A stretch of DNA of 52,645 nt, from the NCBI GenBank assembly GCA_903902325.1, contig CAIUUO010000222.1, forward strand, positions 1-52,645, written 5' to 3'. Made by a program: the position numbers and the translations under genes. Each line of letters opens with the position of its first letter. The stretch's first letter is position 1. Below are positions 9,098-16,371 of this stretch, piece by piece. The notes below the pieces were generated by a model. That model worked only from the letters and a program-made list of their open reading frames with translations. It did not search any database and was not told the DNA's origin. The DNA is from an uncultured Bacteroidia bacterium (GTDB lineage Bacteria > Bacteroidota > Bacteroidia > Bacteroidales > Prolixibacteraceae).

Positions 9098-9168
9098 CCC
9101 TTCGACAAGCTCAGGGACCGATGTAGCGAATATTTTATTGGAACAATGACCCTTCGACAGGCTCAGTG
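9098..9168. repeat. Two 'CCTTCGACA-GCTCAGG' repeat words
   Basis: CCCTTCGACAAGCTCAGGG begins at 9098 and a variant CCTTCGACAGGCTCAGTG begins at 9151. The same word occurs, in both orientations, around 40.3-40.5, 43.8 and 46.1-46.2 kb, so it is a dispersed intergenic repeat. Confidence 0.9.
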
Positions 9169-9177
9169 TCAGACAAC

Positions 9178-9249
9178 ATTTCAAATATTTCAAACATTTC
9201 AAACATTTCAAACATTTCAAACATTTCAAACATTTCAAACAATTCAAAC
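9178..9249. repeat. 9-bp tandem repeat (ATTTCAAAC, about 8 copies)
   Basis: ATTTCAAAC and close variants are repeated head to tail directly upstream of the araB start codon. The array is open in the araB frame and would read as Phe-Gln-Thr repeats, so an automatic start call could wrongly extend araB to 9095. The nine-base unit means copy changes would alter spacing and not reading frame. Confidence 0.95.
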
Positions 9250-9259
9250 TTTATCAACC

Positions 9260-10939
9260 ATGTCAAAATATACGCTTGGAGTTGATTACGGTACCGACTC
9301 GGTTCGTACCGTCCTTGTAGATGCCTCAAACGGAAAGGAGATCTCACACAGTGTCTATTACTATCCCCGTTGGAAAGCAGGCAAATATTGCGATCCTGCC
9401 AACAACCGGTTTCGCCAGCATCCGCTTGACTACCTCGAAGGCATCGAGAACACGATCAAGGAAGCCATTGCAAAGGCTCCTGCCGGAGTGGCCGAAAATA
9501 TCATGGCCATCTCGGTAGATACAACAGGTTCAACGCCAGTAGCCGTAGATCAAGCCGGCACTCCTCTCTCCCTGCTCCCCGAATTTGCTGAGAATCCAAA
9601 TGCCATGTTTGTATTGTGGAAAGACCATACTGCCACGGGAGAAGCTGAAGAGATCAATCAGTTGGCAAGGAACTGGGGAGGAATCGATTACACCAAATTT
9701 GAGGGAGGAATCTATTCATCCGAATGGTTTTGGGCGAAAATCCTGCATGTATTGCGCGATGATGCAGCAGTCAGGAAAGCAGCTTTCTCCTGGGTAGAAC
9801 ATTGCGACTGGATTCCTGCTGTTTTAACCGGAAATACAGATCCGGTTAAAATGATACGCAGCCGTTGTGCGGCAGGCCACAAAGCCATGTGGCATACCGA
9901 ATTTGACGGATTACCCTCCGAAGAATTCCTGGTAAAACTGGATCCTGTCCTGGCAGGACTGAGACCACGGTTGTACAAGGAAACGTTCACCTGCGAAGTC
10001 AAAGCGGGAAATTTAAGTCCCGAATGGGCAAAAAGACTTGGTTTAAAGGAATCGGTTGCCGTTGGCGCCGGTTCTTTTGATGCTCACATCGGCGCTTTGG
10101 GAGGTGAAATTAAACCCTACTTCCTGAGCAAGATCATGGGTACCTCCACCTGCGACATCCTGATTGCCCCCTCTGAAGAGGTTGGCAGCAAATTCGTCAA
10201 GGGAATTTGCGGCCAGGTTGACGGCTCCGTTGTTCCAGGCATGCTTGGACTGGAAGCTGGCCAATCCGCTTTCGGTGATGTATACGCCTGGTTCAAAAAC
10301 CTGTTGCTCGGTCCGGCAGTGGAGTTGATAAAATCCTCCAAACAATTGAATGAGGCTCAAAAAGCAGCCCTGATCGATGAAATGGCCGACAACATGATTC
10401 CCTTGCTTACACGTGAAGCAGAGAAAATCGGAATTGGAGAAACCGGTATTGTTGCCCTCGACTGGCTCAACGGACGCAGGACACCGGATGCCAACCAACT
10501 GCTCAAGGGAGCCATTTCAGGGCTGAACCTTGGATCTGATGCAGCCGGCATCTTTCGCGCACTCGTAGAAGCTACTGCCTTTGGTTCCAAAAAGATCATC
10601 GATCGGTTTATCAGTGAAGGTATCCCAATCGAAGGCATCATCGCACTTGGCGGTGTCGCCAAAAAGTCACCATTTGTCATGCAGGTTGTCGCAGATGTGA
10701 TCAATAAGCCGATCCTGGTGGCCAGAAGCGAACAGGCCTGCGCCCTGGGTTCTGCGATGTGTGCGGCAGTGGTTGGAGGTATCTATCCGACCATCTCAGA
10801 GGCCCAAAAGGCAATGGGTGGCGGATTTGAAACCGAATTCATCCCAATTCCTGAAAATGCAAGGAAATATGAACTTTTGTATGAGAATTATTCAAGGTTA
10901 GGCGAAATGGTTGAGAAGGACATACTGAGTAAAAAATGA
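9260..10939 (+). CDS. araB: Ribulokinase
   Basis: Phosphorylates L-ribulose at C5 using ATP. From the ATG at 9260 the protein is 559 residues, close to E. coli AraB (566). It has the two FGGY-kinase domains: GVDYGTDSVRTVLVD at the N-terminus (ATP site), CDWIPAVLTG in the middle, the GSFDAHIGALGG loop and DWLNGRRTPDANQLLKGAISG in the C-terminal half, and a late IALGGVAKKSPFVMQ nucleotide-binding motif. The open frame extends upstream to 9095 only through repetitive DNA, so the start with MSKYTLGVDYG is preferred. Last gene of the arabinose cluster. Confidence 0.97.
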   Translation: MSKYTLGVDYGTDSVRTVLVDASNGKEISHSVYYYPRWKAGKYCDPANNRFRQHPLDYLEGIENTIKEAIAKAPAGVAENIMAISVDTTGSTPVAVDQAGTPLSLLPEFAENPNAMFVLWKDHTATGEAEEINQLARNWGGIDYTKFEGGIYSSEWFWAKILHVLRDDAAVRKAAFSWVEHCDWIPAVLTGNTDPVKMIRSRCAAGHKAMWHTEFDGLPSEEFLVKLDPVLAGLRPRLYKETFTCEVKAGNLSPEWAKRLGLKESVAVGAGSFDAHIGALGGEIKPYFLSKIMGTSTCDILIAPSEEVGSKFVKGICGQVDGSVVPGMLGLEAGQSAFGDVYAWFKNLLLGPAVELIKSSKQLNEAQKAALIDEMADNMIPLLTREAEKIGIGETGIVALDWLNGRRTPDANQLLKGAISGLNLGSDAAGIFRALVEATAFGSKKIIDRFISEGIPIEGIIALGGVAKKSPFVMQVVADVINKPILVARSEQACALGSAMCAAVVGGIYPTISEAQKAMGGGFETEFIPIPENARKYELLYENYSRLGEMVEKDILSKK

Positions 10940-10983
10940 ATGTAAAGATTTTTAAAAAAAAGTTTCAATCAATAAAAAAAAAT

Positions 10984-10991
10984 TATCTTTA
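10984..10991 (+). promoter_or_regulatory. Near-consensus -7 promoter word of fur
   Basis: TATCTTTA differs from TAnnTTTG at the last base only, 25 bp before the fur start codon. Confidence 0.35.
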
Positions 10992-11016
10992 CACTCTATT
11001 TTAACTTAGTTTAAGT

Positions 11017-11463
11017 ATGAATAGTATTCAGAAAAACAAAGAAACGGTAAAGAATATTTTCACGGAGTACCTTGAAAGGAACGGGCATCGGAAGACGCCT
11101 GAGCGGTATGCCATCCTGGATGAAATCTATTCCCGCGACGGTCATTTTGACATTGAGACACTCTATATCTCGATGAAAAACAAAAATTACCGTGTCAGCA
11201 GGGCAACCTTGTACAATACCATAGAGATCCTGCTTGACTGCAAACTGGTAGTTAAACATCAGTTCGGGAAAAACATAGCCCAGTTTGAAAAGACACTGGC
11301 TACTACCCAGCATGACCATCTCATTGACATCCGTACGGGTAAAGTTACTGAATTCCACGATGAACGTATCCGACAAATTATTGAAGATGCTTGTGCACTT
11401 CATAATTTCAAGCTATCGCATCACTCCCTTTATCTCTACGGTGAATCGGAAGAGACGAAGTAA
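11017..11463 (+). CDS. Fur family transcriptional regulator
   Basis: A 148-residue protein with the Fur winged helix at about 10-90 ([14 protein letters not shown], then [21 protein letters not shown] as recognition helix and wing) and a dimerisation part after that. The metal region reads [21 protein letters not shown]: the HDH motif is kept, but the CxxC that holds structural zinc in E. coli Fur and PerR is replaced by I-D-I-R-T. A single cysteine is in ACALHNF. Fur family members respond to iron, zinc, manganese or peroxide; which applies here cannot be told. A Fur gene directly before purA is a layout I know from Bacteroides. An intrinsic terminator follows. Confidence 0.9.
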   Translation: MNSIQKNKETVKNIFTEYLERNGHRKTPERYAILDEIYSRDGHFDIETLYISMKNKNYRVSRATLYNTIEILLDCKLVVKHQFGKNIAQFEKTLATTQHDHLIDIRTGKVTEFHDERIRQIIEDACALHNFKLSHHSLYLYGESEETK

Positions 11464-11480
11464 GTAGCCGAAAAATAAAT

Positions 11481-11508
11481 AAAAACCTCTGTGAAAGGAG
11501 GTTTTTTT
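11481..11508 (+). terminator. Intrinsic terminator after the fur family gene
   Basis: AAAAACCTC (11481-11489) pairs with GAGGTTTTT (11498-11506) around an 8-base loop, ending in seven T residues. Confidence 0.85.
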
Positions 11509-11532
11509 ATGCCTTTTCCTAAAATATTTGGG

Positions 11533-11540
11533 TAATTTTG
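11533..11540 (+). promoter_or_regulatory. -7 promoter word of purA
   Basis: TAATTTTG matches TAnnTTTG and lies 33 bp before the purA ATG, after the fur terminator, so purA should be transcribed on its own. Confidence 0.5.
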
Positions 11541-11573
11541 TCAGGTTTTTCAAATGAGTAAAAAATAAATCAG

Positions 11574-12842
11574 ATGCAAGTTGATGTATTATTGGGTCTT
11601 CAATGGGGAGACGAAGGCAAGGGAAAAGTTGTGGATGTATTGACACCAAGATACGATGTGATAACGAGGTTTCAGGGTGGGCCGAATGCCGGTCATACGC
11701 TGGAGTTCAACAACATAAAACATGTGCTTCATACCATTCCTTCCGGTATATTCCGGGGCGACAAGATCAACGTAATCGGCAACGGGGTTGTCATTGATCC
11801 ATCGATTTTCAAAAAAGAGATTGAATCTTTAAAAAATATCGGTTTTGACTTGACCAAAACACTCTACATCTCTAAAAAGGCTCACCTGATCCTGCCGACA
11901 CACAGGTTGCTGGATGCCGCTTCGGAAGCCGCGAAGGGCGCCTCCAAAATCGGATCCACCTTGAAAGGTATCGGTCCAACCTACCGGGATAAGATCGGCA
12001 GGGATGGTTTGCGCGTTGGGGATATCCTGAATAATTTCAGTGAGAAATACAGGGCCAGGGTTGACCAGCACATCGAGATACTGACCAAATTATACAATTT
12101 CGACTACAAAAAAGCCCTTCAGGATTATGAAAAAGAGTGGTTCGAAGGCATTGAAGTAATCAAGCAATTCCATTTGATAGATAGCGAACACTTCATCAAT
12201 GAACAACTTCTGGCAGGAAAGTCCATCATTGCTGAAGGAGCTCAGGGAACCATGCTGGACATCGATTTCGGCTCCTACCCTTTCGTGACCTCCTCCAATA
12301 CCATCACGGCAGGCGCGTGCACAGGCCTCGGAATTGCTCCCAATAAAATTGGTAAGGTTTACGGCATTTTTAAGGCCTATTGCACCAGGGTGGGCAGTGG
12401 CCCCTTCCCGACGGAACTACTCGACGAAACGGGCGAAACACTGCGCAGAATCGGAAATGAATATGGCTCCACAACTGGAAGGCCCCGGCGCTGCGGATGG
12501 CTTGACCTGGTGGCACTCCGATATGCCATCATGATCAACGGCGTAACCGATCTGATCATGATGAAGGCTGATGTGATGGATCACTTCGAAACCATCAAAA
12601 TCTGCACATCCTACAACATTGAAGGAGTTTCCACAAAAGATTTTCCCAACGAGATAGACGATCAGGTCATTCCGGTCTATGTTGAATTGCCGGGTTGGAA
12701 GAGTGACCTTACAGAAGTGGATAGTACCTCCAAATTTCCGGAAGCGCTGGACCAATACATCCGGTTTATAGAGGATGATCTGAAAGTTCCCATCACCATT
12801 GTCTCAGTAGGTCCAAACAGATCTCAAACCATTGAAAGATAA
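11574..12842 (+). CDS. purA: Adenylosuccinate synthetase
   Basis: Joins IMP and aspartate with GTP to give adenylosuccinate, the committed step to AMP. The 422-residue protein has the P-loop-like QWGDEGKGKVVDVL with catalytic D13, and QGGPNAGHT with catalytic H41, at exactly the positions of the E. coli enzyme. VGSGPFPTEL and YGSTTGRPRRCGWLDL, which bind IMP, are present, as is the C-terminal VGPNR guanine-binding motif. It has its own promoter word and its stop codon is one base before the pncB ATG, so the two nucleotide-metabolism genes are probably co-transcribed. Confidence 0.98.
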   Translation: MQVDVLLGLQWGDEGKGKVVDVLTPRYDVITRFQGGPNAGHTLEFNNIKHVLHTIPSGIFRGDKINVIGNGVVIDPSIFKKEIESLKNIGFDLTKTLYISKKAHLILPTHRLLDAASEAAKGASKIGSTLKGIGPTYRDKIGRDGLRVGDILNNFSEKYRARVDQHIEILTKLYNFDYKKALQDYEKEWFEGIEVIKQFHLIDSEHFINEQLLAGKSIIAEGAQGTMLDIDFGSYPFVTSSNTITAGACTGLGIAPNKIGKVYGIFKAYCTRVGSGPFPTELLDETGETLRRIGNEYGSTTGRPRRCGWLDLVALRYAIMINGVTDLIMMKADVMDHFETIKICTSYNIEGVSTKDFPNEIDDQVIPVYVELPGWKSDLTEVDSTSKFPEALDQYIRFIEDDLKVPITIVSVGPNRSQTIER

Positions 12843-12843
12843 T

Positions 12844-14274
12844 ATGGCAGCCCATCCAGTTCAGGTTAACGGCTTATACACCGACTTCTATGAGCTGTCG
12901 ATGGCCCAGGGATATTTCTACGCAGGGAAAGAACAGGAAACTGCCGTTTTTGAATATTTTTTCCGGACCAATCCTTTCCATGGAGGATTTCTCGTTTTTG
13001 CAGGCCTGGCCGATCTTCTTGAACAGATTCGGTCGTTTACCTACAATAAAGAGGCAATCGCCTATCTGGGCTCTATCGGACTAAAACCTGAATTCCTTGA
13101 ATATTTGAGCAATTTCAGTTTCAAAGGAAGGATACTTTCTGTCAGGGAAGGCGAAATGGTTTTTCCCAATGAACCCATCGTCAGGGTTGAGGCAAATCTT
13201 ATTGAAGCACAGTTGATTGAAACACTGCTCCTGAATATCCTCAATTTTCAGTCCTTAATTGCCACCAAGGCTTTCAGGATTTTGCTCGCCGCCGACGGAA
13301 AATCGTTTGCCGACTTCGGATTAAGGAGGGCACATGGTTTTGGAGGTTTAATGGCGAGCAGGGCGGCAATCATCGGGGGCGCTTCTTCCACTTCAAATGT
13401 ACAGGCAGCATTCATGTATGACCTGCCGGTATCAGGAACGATGGCCCATTCCTGGGTTCAGAGCTTTGGCAACGAACTGGAAGCTTTCAGGGCATACACT
13501 ACCATTAATCCTAAAAGTTCAATCCTGCTGGTAGATACCTATGATACCCTTCGGAGTGGTGTGCCCAACGCTATCCTGGCTGCAAAAGAACTTGAACAAA
13601 AAGGGGATCGACTGATTGGTATTCGGCTCGACAGCGGCGACCTTGCCTATCTCAGCAAAAGAGCCCGCAAATTGCTCGACAAGGAAGGACTTGCCTACGT
13701 AAAGATATTTGCTTCCAATCAGCTGAATGAGCATGTCATTTACAGTCTGGAAGACCAGGATGCACCCATCGACGGATTCGGAGTAGGTACGGAACTGGTT
13801 ACAGGGAAACCGGATGCATCCCTCGATGGGGTTTACAAATTGTGTGAAAGCGGCGGGAAACCAAGCATGAAAATCTCTGAAAACATCGAAAAAAACACGC
13901 TGCCCGGCAAGAAAATGGTTTGGCGGTTTTTCGATGAAGACGGCAATATTTTCCGCGACGGAATCCTTCTGGATGATGAATCACCCGATGAATGCGTCTG
14001 GTTGTACCACCCGACCCAAACCGACAAGAAAACCCAGGTTTGCAACCTGCGAAAAGAACAACTTTTGAAGCCCGTTTTCGAAAACGGATTCCTATTACAT
14101 CCAATGCCTACTCCATCAGAATGCCACAACTATCTGATCCAAAGGGCTGGCATGCTTCCTGCCGAACACAAGCGATTCGTGATGCCACATATTTTCAAGG
14201 TAGGAATCTCCGAAAAATTGCTCAAACTACGCAATGATCTTACGGAGAGATACAGGAATAGCTATGGTTTATGA
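12844..14274 (+). CDS. pncB: Nicotinate phosphoribosyltransferase
   Basis: Makes nicotinate mononucleotide from nicotinate and PRPP in NAD salvage, coupled to ATP hydrolysis. The protein is 476 residues from the ATG at 12844 (a TTG at 12832 overlapping purA is also in frame, but the ATG directly after the purA stop is preferred). Family motifs are NGLYTDFYELSMAQGYF at the start, DFGLRRAHG, SGTMAHSWVQSF with the histidine that is phosphorylated in this family, and GIRLDSGDLAYLS for the phosphate site. The length and the C-terminal extension fit the PncB/NAPRT2-type family. Confidence 0.95.
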   Translation: MAAHPVQVNGLYTDFYELSMAQGYFYAGKEQETAVFEYFFRTNPFHGGFLVFAGLADLLEQIRSFTYNKEAIAYLGSIGLKPEFLEYLSNFSFKGRILSVREGEMVFPNEPIVRVEANLIEAQLIETLLLNILNFQSLIATKAFRILLAADGKSFADFGLRRAHGFGGLMASRAAIIGGASSTSNVQAAFMYDLPVSGTMAHSWVQSFGNELEAFRAYTTINPKSSILLVDTYDTLRSGVPNAILAAKELEQKGDRLIGIRLDSGDLAYLSKRARKLLDKEGLAYVKIFASNQLNEHVIYSLEDQDAPIDGFGVGTELVTGKPDASLDGVYKLCESGGKPSMKISENIEKNTLPGKKMVWRFFDEDGNIFRDGILLDDESPDECVWLYHPTQTDKKTQVCNLRKEQLLKPVFENGFLLHPMPTPSECHNYLIQRAGMLPAEHKRFVMPHIFKVGISEKLLKLRNDLTERYRNSYGL

Positions 14275-14336
14275 TGGTTGAACATCAGAAACTGTCTCCG
14301 CCCAAGGCATAAATATTGAAATCCGCAAGACAATAG

Positions 14337-14735
14337 TCAACCTTTCGATTTATTGGCACCCCACCAGTAGGCCAAATAAAAAATTGTTGGTAGGTATAGG
14401 AAAAAAAAGATAAAACTGAATTTCAGTTGCGGGTCGGCAACAAGGAAAACAGTGGCCAGGATAAAAGCGATCAAGGATATAAATCCACCAGTTCCTTCAC
14501 GCCAATATGCCACAATCAGGCCTCCTAATCCAACGAAAATAAAGACTTCAGTGGCTATTCCCATCCAGTCGCCAGGCATTTTGAATTTGCCTCCATTCTT
14601 TTGGATCCCCTCCATCAGGTATCCGATCAGGAAAAAGGTGCAGAATAAGACCCAAAGTGTCCCTATAATCCTTGCTGCCAGACGAAGACCTTTCAACGCC
14701 GTGTAATCCTGCGAAATACTTTTATCTTCCTTCAT
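14337..14735 (-). CDS. Small four-helix membrane protein of unknown function
   Basis: From the ATG at 14735 the protein has 132 residues and four hydrophobic helices (roughly 20-42, 58-76, 83-99 and 103-122), separated by short loops; the N-terminus KEDKSISQDYTALKGLRLAARIIGTLW is charged and then enters the first helix. An earlier ATG at 14759 overlaps the -7 promoter word at 14757-14764 and would lie upstream of the transcript start, so it is rejected. No domain is recognised with confidence. It lies convergent to pncB and upstream of no obvious partner. Confidence 0.7.
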   Translation of the reverse strand: MKEDKSISQDYTALKGLRLAARIIGTLWVLFCTFFLIGYLMEGIQKNGGKFKMPGDWMGIATEVFIFVGLGGLIVAYWREGTGGFISLIAFILATVFLVADPQLKFSFIFFFLYLPTIFYLAYWWGANKSKG

Positions 14736-14756
14736 ATGAAATGATTTAGTTTGTAT

Positions 14757-14764
14757 CAAAAATA
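14757..14764 (-). promoter_or_regulatory. -7 promoter word that fixes the start of the four-helix protein
   Basis: TATTTTTG on the minus strand matches TAnnTTTG; transcription would begin near 14750, ahead of the ATG at 14735. Confidence 0.5.
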
Positions 14765-14848
14765 AATCATTATTAAATTAACAAGGAAACAATTTGCCGG
14801 CAATATCTTCCCAATCGACTAAAACTGGTTTATAAACGCCTAAATGTC

Positions 14849-14877
14849 AGTGGAATATTTTTAAAAACTATTCCACT
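14849..14877. terminator. Hairpin downstream of the last PUL gene
   Basis: AGTGGAATA (14849-14857) pairs perfectly with TATTCCACT (14869-14877). It lies 63 bp past the stop of the last GH30 gene. The minus-strand side has no T run right after the stem, so it is a weak terminator candidate; it could also protect the mRNA 3' end. Confidence 0.35.
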
Positions 14878-14939
14878 TTTCAAATTTCAGCATCCATTGA
14901 CCAGTAATTAATTATTCATTGAGCGTTCTGTAAAAATTT

Positions 14940-16364
14940 TTACCAAATGAAGGTTCCTACTGCCCCCTGGTTCAATTCCACCTGCACTGCCTTGCCCTTG
15001 AACCCAATATTGAAGCTCACCATTTTACTGGAATCATTGAGGACAATCAAAACTTTTTTACCTTCTTTGGTTATGAATGCAACATTGGGCAACCCTTCCG
15101 GAATATTTGAGGAAATCCTGACTGAACCGGGGCGAACAAATTTTGCTGCATGCGCAAGAATATAATAGGCCGGATTTCTGGTTATGCTGTCTCCGCTGAG
15201 GGTTATTGTCCCCAGGCACCTGTCGCACCCACCTGCTGTATGCGGGTTCCAGACAGGATCAGAGGCCATGTTCCATTCCAGAACATTGCGGCACCAGTTT
15301 CTGGTAGCCCCGATTATGAGTACTTTGGTATGCCAGGCGAGGTCAGCAGGTAAATTCCCGGGAGCGCCAACCCATTGCTCGGTAAAATAGAGGTTCTTAC
15401 CAGGAAACTCGTTGTGAACATCCGACAAGGCTTCAATCTTGCCTCCATAAAGGTGAAAAGCAGAACCGTCCACATATTTCGCCGCCTCTGGATCCCTGAG
15501 AATGCTGAGGGGATAACTGATCTTATCTGCATTGTGATCATACAAAATGATTTTAGTTTTTACTCCGGCTGACAGGAAGGCCGGTCCCAGATTTTGTTTG
15601 ACGAACAAAAGCTGGTCTTCTGGTAGCATCAGCATGCTTGGTGTATTGCCGGGATGCAGCGGTTCATTTTGAATGGTAATGGCATCTATGCCGATCCCTT
15701 CCTGTTTCATCACCTCAATATACCTGACAAAATAGTTGGCATATACTTCGAAACACTCCTTCCTGAGACTTCCCCCCTTGAAATTATGGCCGGTCTTCAT
15801 CCAGGTTGGCGCAGACCACGGCGATGCAAGGATTTGGATCGAAGGATTGATTTTAACTATTTCTTTTAAAACGGGAATCAGATCCGTTCTGGCAGGGTCA
15901 ATGCTGAATTTTTTCAGATCAAAATCGGATTCCTCCTGGGAAAGGTCATCGTAAGAGTAACAGTTCCGGCTTAAATCGGATGCGCCGAGCGAAATGCGCA
16001 GGTAACTGATTCCTATATTGTTTCCATCAGTGGCAAAAAGCTCCTGCAAGAGAGATTTGCGGGCTTCAGGACTCATTTTGTGAATCAATTCCGCACTGCC
16101 GTCGGTCAGACAGTTGCCAAACCCGTCAATGACCTGGAAGGTTTTGGATTCATCAATATCAATAGTAGTGAGAGCCGTTGCAACATCTCCAAATTTAAGG
16201 CTGACATTCTGCCTTTGAAAATGAATGTTGGCTGTTGGCGAAGTAAGCCAGAACTGAATGTCTGTTTTGGCCCACTTTTGAGAAGATCGGCTCTTTGAAT
16301 CGGCTCTATCCGGATTGAGAATTGAAATAAAAAGGATAACCAATAAAAATTTAATGTTTTTCAT
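14940..16364 (-). CDS. GH30 family glycoside hydrolase, secreted (copy 1)
   Basis: From the ATG at 16364 the protein has 474 residues with a signal peptide (KNIKFLLVILFISILNPDRADS) but no clear lipobox. The TIM barrel shows the two GH30 carboxylates: acid/base E234 in TIQNEP and nucleophile E329 in YFTEQWVG. GFGNCLTDGSAELI near the N-terminus and SPWSAPTWMK in the middle are family landmarks. GH30 enzymes of laminarin loci cleave beta-1,6-linked glucose; a beta-glucosidase or beta-1,6-glucanase role is therefore likely. The start is chosen because a GAGCAGG ribosome-binding site precedes it and the upstream GH3 stop is only 7 bp away. It is a paralogue of the GH30 gene at 18703-20172. Confidence 0.92.
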   Translation of the reverse strand: MKNIKFLLVILFISILNPDRADSKSRSSQKWAKTDIQFWLTSPTANIHFQRQNVSLKFGDVATALTTIDIDESKTFQVIDGFGNCLTDGSAELIHKMSPEARKSLLQELFATDGNNIGISYLRISLGASDLSRNCYSYDDLSQEESDFDLKKFSIDPARTDLIPVLKEIVKINPSIQILASPWSAPTWMKTGHNFKGGSLRKECFEVYANYFVRYIEVMKQEGIGIDAITIQNEPLHPGNTPSMLMLPEDQLLFVKQNLGPAFLSAGVKTKIILYDHNADKISYPLSILRDPEAAKYVDGSAFHLYGGKIEALSDVHNEFPGKNLYFTEQWVGAPGNLPADLAWHTKVLIIGATRNWCRNVLEWNMASDPVWNPHTAGGCDRCLGTITLSGDSITRNPAYYILAHAAKFVRPGSVRISSNIPEGLPNVAFITKEGKKVLIVLNDSSKMVSFNIGFKGKAVQVELNQGAVGTFIW

Positions 16365-16371
16365 CCTGCTC

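Noticed and set aside
9095..9259. N-terminal extension of AraB with Phe-Gln-Thr repeats
   Set aside because: The extra 55 codons run through two dispersed repeat words and the 9-bp array; the family start MSKYTLGVDYG is at 9260.
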